A stretch of 33,705 nucleotides of DNA, from NCBI GenBank assembly GCA_028689245.1, contig JAQTWO010000004.1, forward strand, positions 1 to 33,705, in the 5' to 3' direction. This stretch comes from Candidatus Altimarinota bacterium. Lineage in GTDB: Bacteria; Patescibacteriota; Gracilibacteria; BD1-5; UBA2023. Both the position numbers and the translations under genes were made by a program. Positions 31,601-33,705 of this stretch are shown in pieces; position 1 is the stretch's first letter; each line of letters opens with the position of its first letter. Under the pieces are notes generated by a model. That model did no database searches, was not told the origin of the DNA, and saw only the letters and a program-made list of their open reading frames with translations.

Positions 31601-33705
31601 GGACAGTGAAAAGAAATTCGTACAGGATCTGGAGAAACAAAATACTGACAAATTCCGTCTCCTGAAAGACTACGTCAAGGGGGAACAAGCGGAAACACTC
31701 CGTCTCAAGACGGAAATCGATACTATTCTCCGAACTGGCGTTCTTGACAAAGAAACTACCCCCTCGTTCGTATCGATCGGTGCCGAACATATCAAGACTC
31801 AGGCGCTCTCGACGGACCATGGATTCTCTGACAGCCTCAAGACCCAAATTCTCGCAACCAACGACCGCATACTTCCGAGCATGAAACAGATACGGAGCGG
31901 AGGAGTGGATGCGGAAATGAAGGAGATACAAGCTATCGGATCGGATCTCGTTTCTCGTGTCGATACAGGACTCACTTCCTTTGCAAAAGATCTGAAGAAA
32001 AACGATTCCATTCATCGTCTCGCCTATGCGGACAGCACCAAGACACTTCTTTCTCTTTCTTCGACCGATGGAGGAAATGTACTGAATTCTATTACAACAA
32101 GTCTGACAACAGATACTTCCGGAGGTTCTTCCGCCAATAGTCCCGCATATCAGTATGAGGGTATCTATATACTCGACAAAAACCAGAAACAAGTACGACT
32201 CTTCGACTATACTGACGGTGTAGACGGAACCGAGGATCTGGTGTATCTCGATGCCGATAAAGACGGAGATGACGATATCCTCTATCGAATGGACAATAGT
32301 CTCTATCTGAAGCAGAACTTCGACAAAACCCTCTCTGCCCAACATATCTCCGATTCTCCCAAGATACTGTATGCAGATGAATTTCTGCACAAGGATGCTG
32401 TTTCTTCTGACGTGCTGGCAGCACCGAATCATTTTGAGGAAACCTTCAGCAACTCTCGCGAGATTAACTTCTCATTTCTGCCTGCCAATATGAATTCGGA
32501 TAATCTTATGAGGTTTGAGTACTACGATTATGTCGATCGTTTCGACAAGATTAATTCCTGAGAAAATGCTCTTTCCATAGCTCCGGAAACACCGATTCAT
32601 AAAGTTGATCTTGTTCCCGATCTCCTCAGTGAGACAACTTTTGACACCTCGCATACAGGATTTGTAGGACGAAAAAATATCGCATCATTTTGACGTGGAT
32701 TATGAGAGGCAACGGTTAGCATGAACAGTTATCAATATATCACCCCTGATACCAACGGTATAACAAATCCGATTATCATCGCTGAGGGGCGTACCGTGTA
32801 TACGGATGCGGGAGGTGCGACGATTTCATACACGTTCGACGGTGATACTATCGTTCACACTCTCAGATTTGAAGCACGAACCAATTATGAATTCCTGAAA
32901 AATGCAACCATATCGGTACAGAGCGGAAAATTGTATCTCTTCAAGGCATCGCAGGAACAAAAGACCGTCAATATGGCAGATATCTTCGGTATGCCCGTGC
33001 TTCCGGAAACAAAGGTGGAACTCCCAAATAAGAGCAGTTATGTCACCTTTTCGTATTTCGACGGCGGTAGCATGATGTTAGATGGTCCAGGAACCTATCA
33101 GTACTATCCACTCGGAAAGAAAAAACAAGAGTATAATGTTTCTATTTCCGCTCAAAATGATTGGTATTATGCTCGGCTCTCTTCTCTTCATGGAGGAGTC
33201 CAAAGCACCGTAGCTTCACTTCGTCTCCTCTCTCCTCAAAACGAAGCAGATACCGAAGGACCATTCATTACTTATGGTGATACGATTCGTGTTCCCGTGT
33301 ATCAAGAACAGTCGGTAAATATGAATTCTTATATCGACGATATATCTCCTCTCGATAATATCTGGATGGACATGGACCTGACCAAAGATTCCGATGGAGA
33401 CGGAGATACCACAAACGATAAAGATACCCTCGATCCTTCCAATCCTTATGGCGTAAAGAAGGGAAATACGATCTACGATTTCAAGATAGGCCCATTCGAT
33501 ACGCTCTTCACCAAGAAAGTCCGCCTCTATGCCGAAGATGGAAATGGAAACATCTCCTCAAAGGATCTGACGTTGACGGTCTATTCGCCCGTACCTACGA
33601 TCCAGTCGCTCTCCTGAGCTCTCGTGTCGGGAAACTTGAATGAAGTTCTCTCCGCGGAACCTGTGGATATATTCCGACTCAGAAACGGAGTGCTTTCCCG
33701 CATAG
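25671..33705 (+). CDS. Giant surface protein, second part, continues beyond the window
   Basis: The frame of the first part stays open from 25560 to the right edge (over 2700 codons) with about twenty UGA-glycines and no TAA or TAG. GTG 25671 is the first possible start after the TAA, but it has no clear ribosome site and lies inside an Ig-like domain, so this is more likely the rest of one protein. In order: further Ig-like domains (to about 26250), FG-GAP or TSP3-like Asp-rich loops (near 27404, 27720, 28803, 28917, 32250 and 33387, for example DMDHDGRADIV), a Cys/Pro/Gly-rich segment (29070-29455), helical regions (30057-30700 and 31350-32050), a nine-base LPx repeat (30867) and more beta domains. 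Probable adhesin; calcium may rigidify it. Confidence 0.75.
30867..30920 (+). repeat. Tandem 9-bp repeat coding for LPx
   Basis: Six in-frame units of CTTCCNNNN (CTTCCGAGA, two CTTCCGAAT, CTTCCGGAT, two CTTCCAAGT) give LPR-LPN-LPN-LPD-LPS-LPS. The protein around it is an extended LP-rich spacer (from about 30790 to 30965). Slippage would change length by three residues without breaking the frame. Confidence 0.8.

Noticed and set aside
31350-32432. 360-codon open frame on the minus strand
   Set aside because: Antisense shadow of the giant gene, with many Ile, Cys and Arg and no domain signature.

Overview
The window reads coherently only if UGA is translated as glycine (translation table 25). 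Under the standard code almost every gene breaks into fragments. With UGA read through, single full-length proteins appear, and the UGA codons fall on invariant glycines: the TLRGPRG motif of serine hydroxymethyltransferase, the DEEHKFGV motif of Mfd and the PQGGGQP motif of AlaX. All complete genes end in TAA or TAG, none in TGA. This points to Candidatus Gracilibacteria (BD1-5) or Absconditabacteria (SR1), reduced and probably host-dependent or predatory Patescibacteria/CPR bacteria. I cannot separate the two lineages from the sequence alone.

Layout. 1-160: edge of an IS30-family insertion sequence. 207-803: HD-domain hydrolase, closed by a perfect-stem terminator. 884-3997 (minus): four-gene operon of unknown function encoding two small soluble proteins and two membrane proteins. 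4334-5722: S41/PDZ processing protease. 5751-6486 (minus): redox pair, a thioredoxin-like [2Fe-2S] ferredoxin and a rubredoxin-superoxide reductase fusion. 6689-10636: RNase Y, an Lgt-like membrane protein and ComEC. 10649-15619: an unknown acidic protein, glyA, a TrmB-like regulator divergent from alaX with a palindrome between them, a small membrane protein and folD. 15793-21480: thioredoxin, mfd, an O-methyltransferase, inorganic pyrophosphatase and an unknown 194-residue protein. 21732-33705: one giant secreted surface protein frame of about 12 kb that runs off the right edge.

How the genes fit together. Most genes are compact housekeeping functions: RNA decay (rny), transcription-coupled repair (mfd), one-carbon metabolism (glyA, folD), translation quality control (alaX), redox and oxidative defence (trx, ferredoxin, superoxide reductase), DNA uptake (comEC) and envelope proteolysis (S41). 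The giant protein has a Sec signal, Ig-like domains, calcium-binding-type Asp-rich loops, a Cys/Pro/Gly-rich segment and an LPx repeat, which suggests a cell-surface adhesin or contact structure. It carries exactly one in-frame TAA, at 25557, in about 4,000 codons. That is the most puzzling observation here. A family of GTCATTCC-bounded repeats lies in intergenic spaces, and a repeat seems to have supplied the C-terminal tail of Mfd. The left 9 kb looks clearly more AT-rich than the right half. I saw no tRNA, rRNA or CRISPR.
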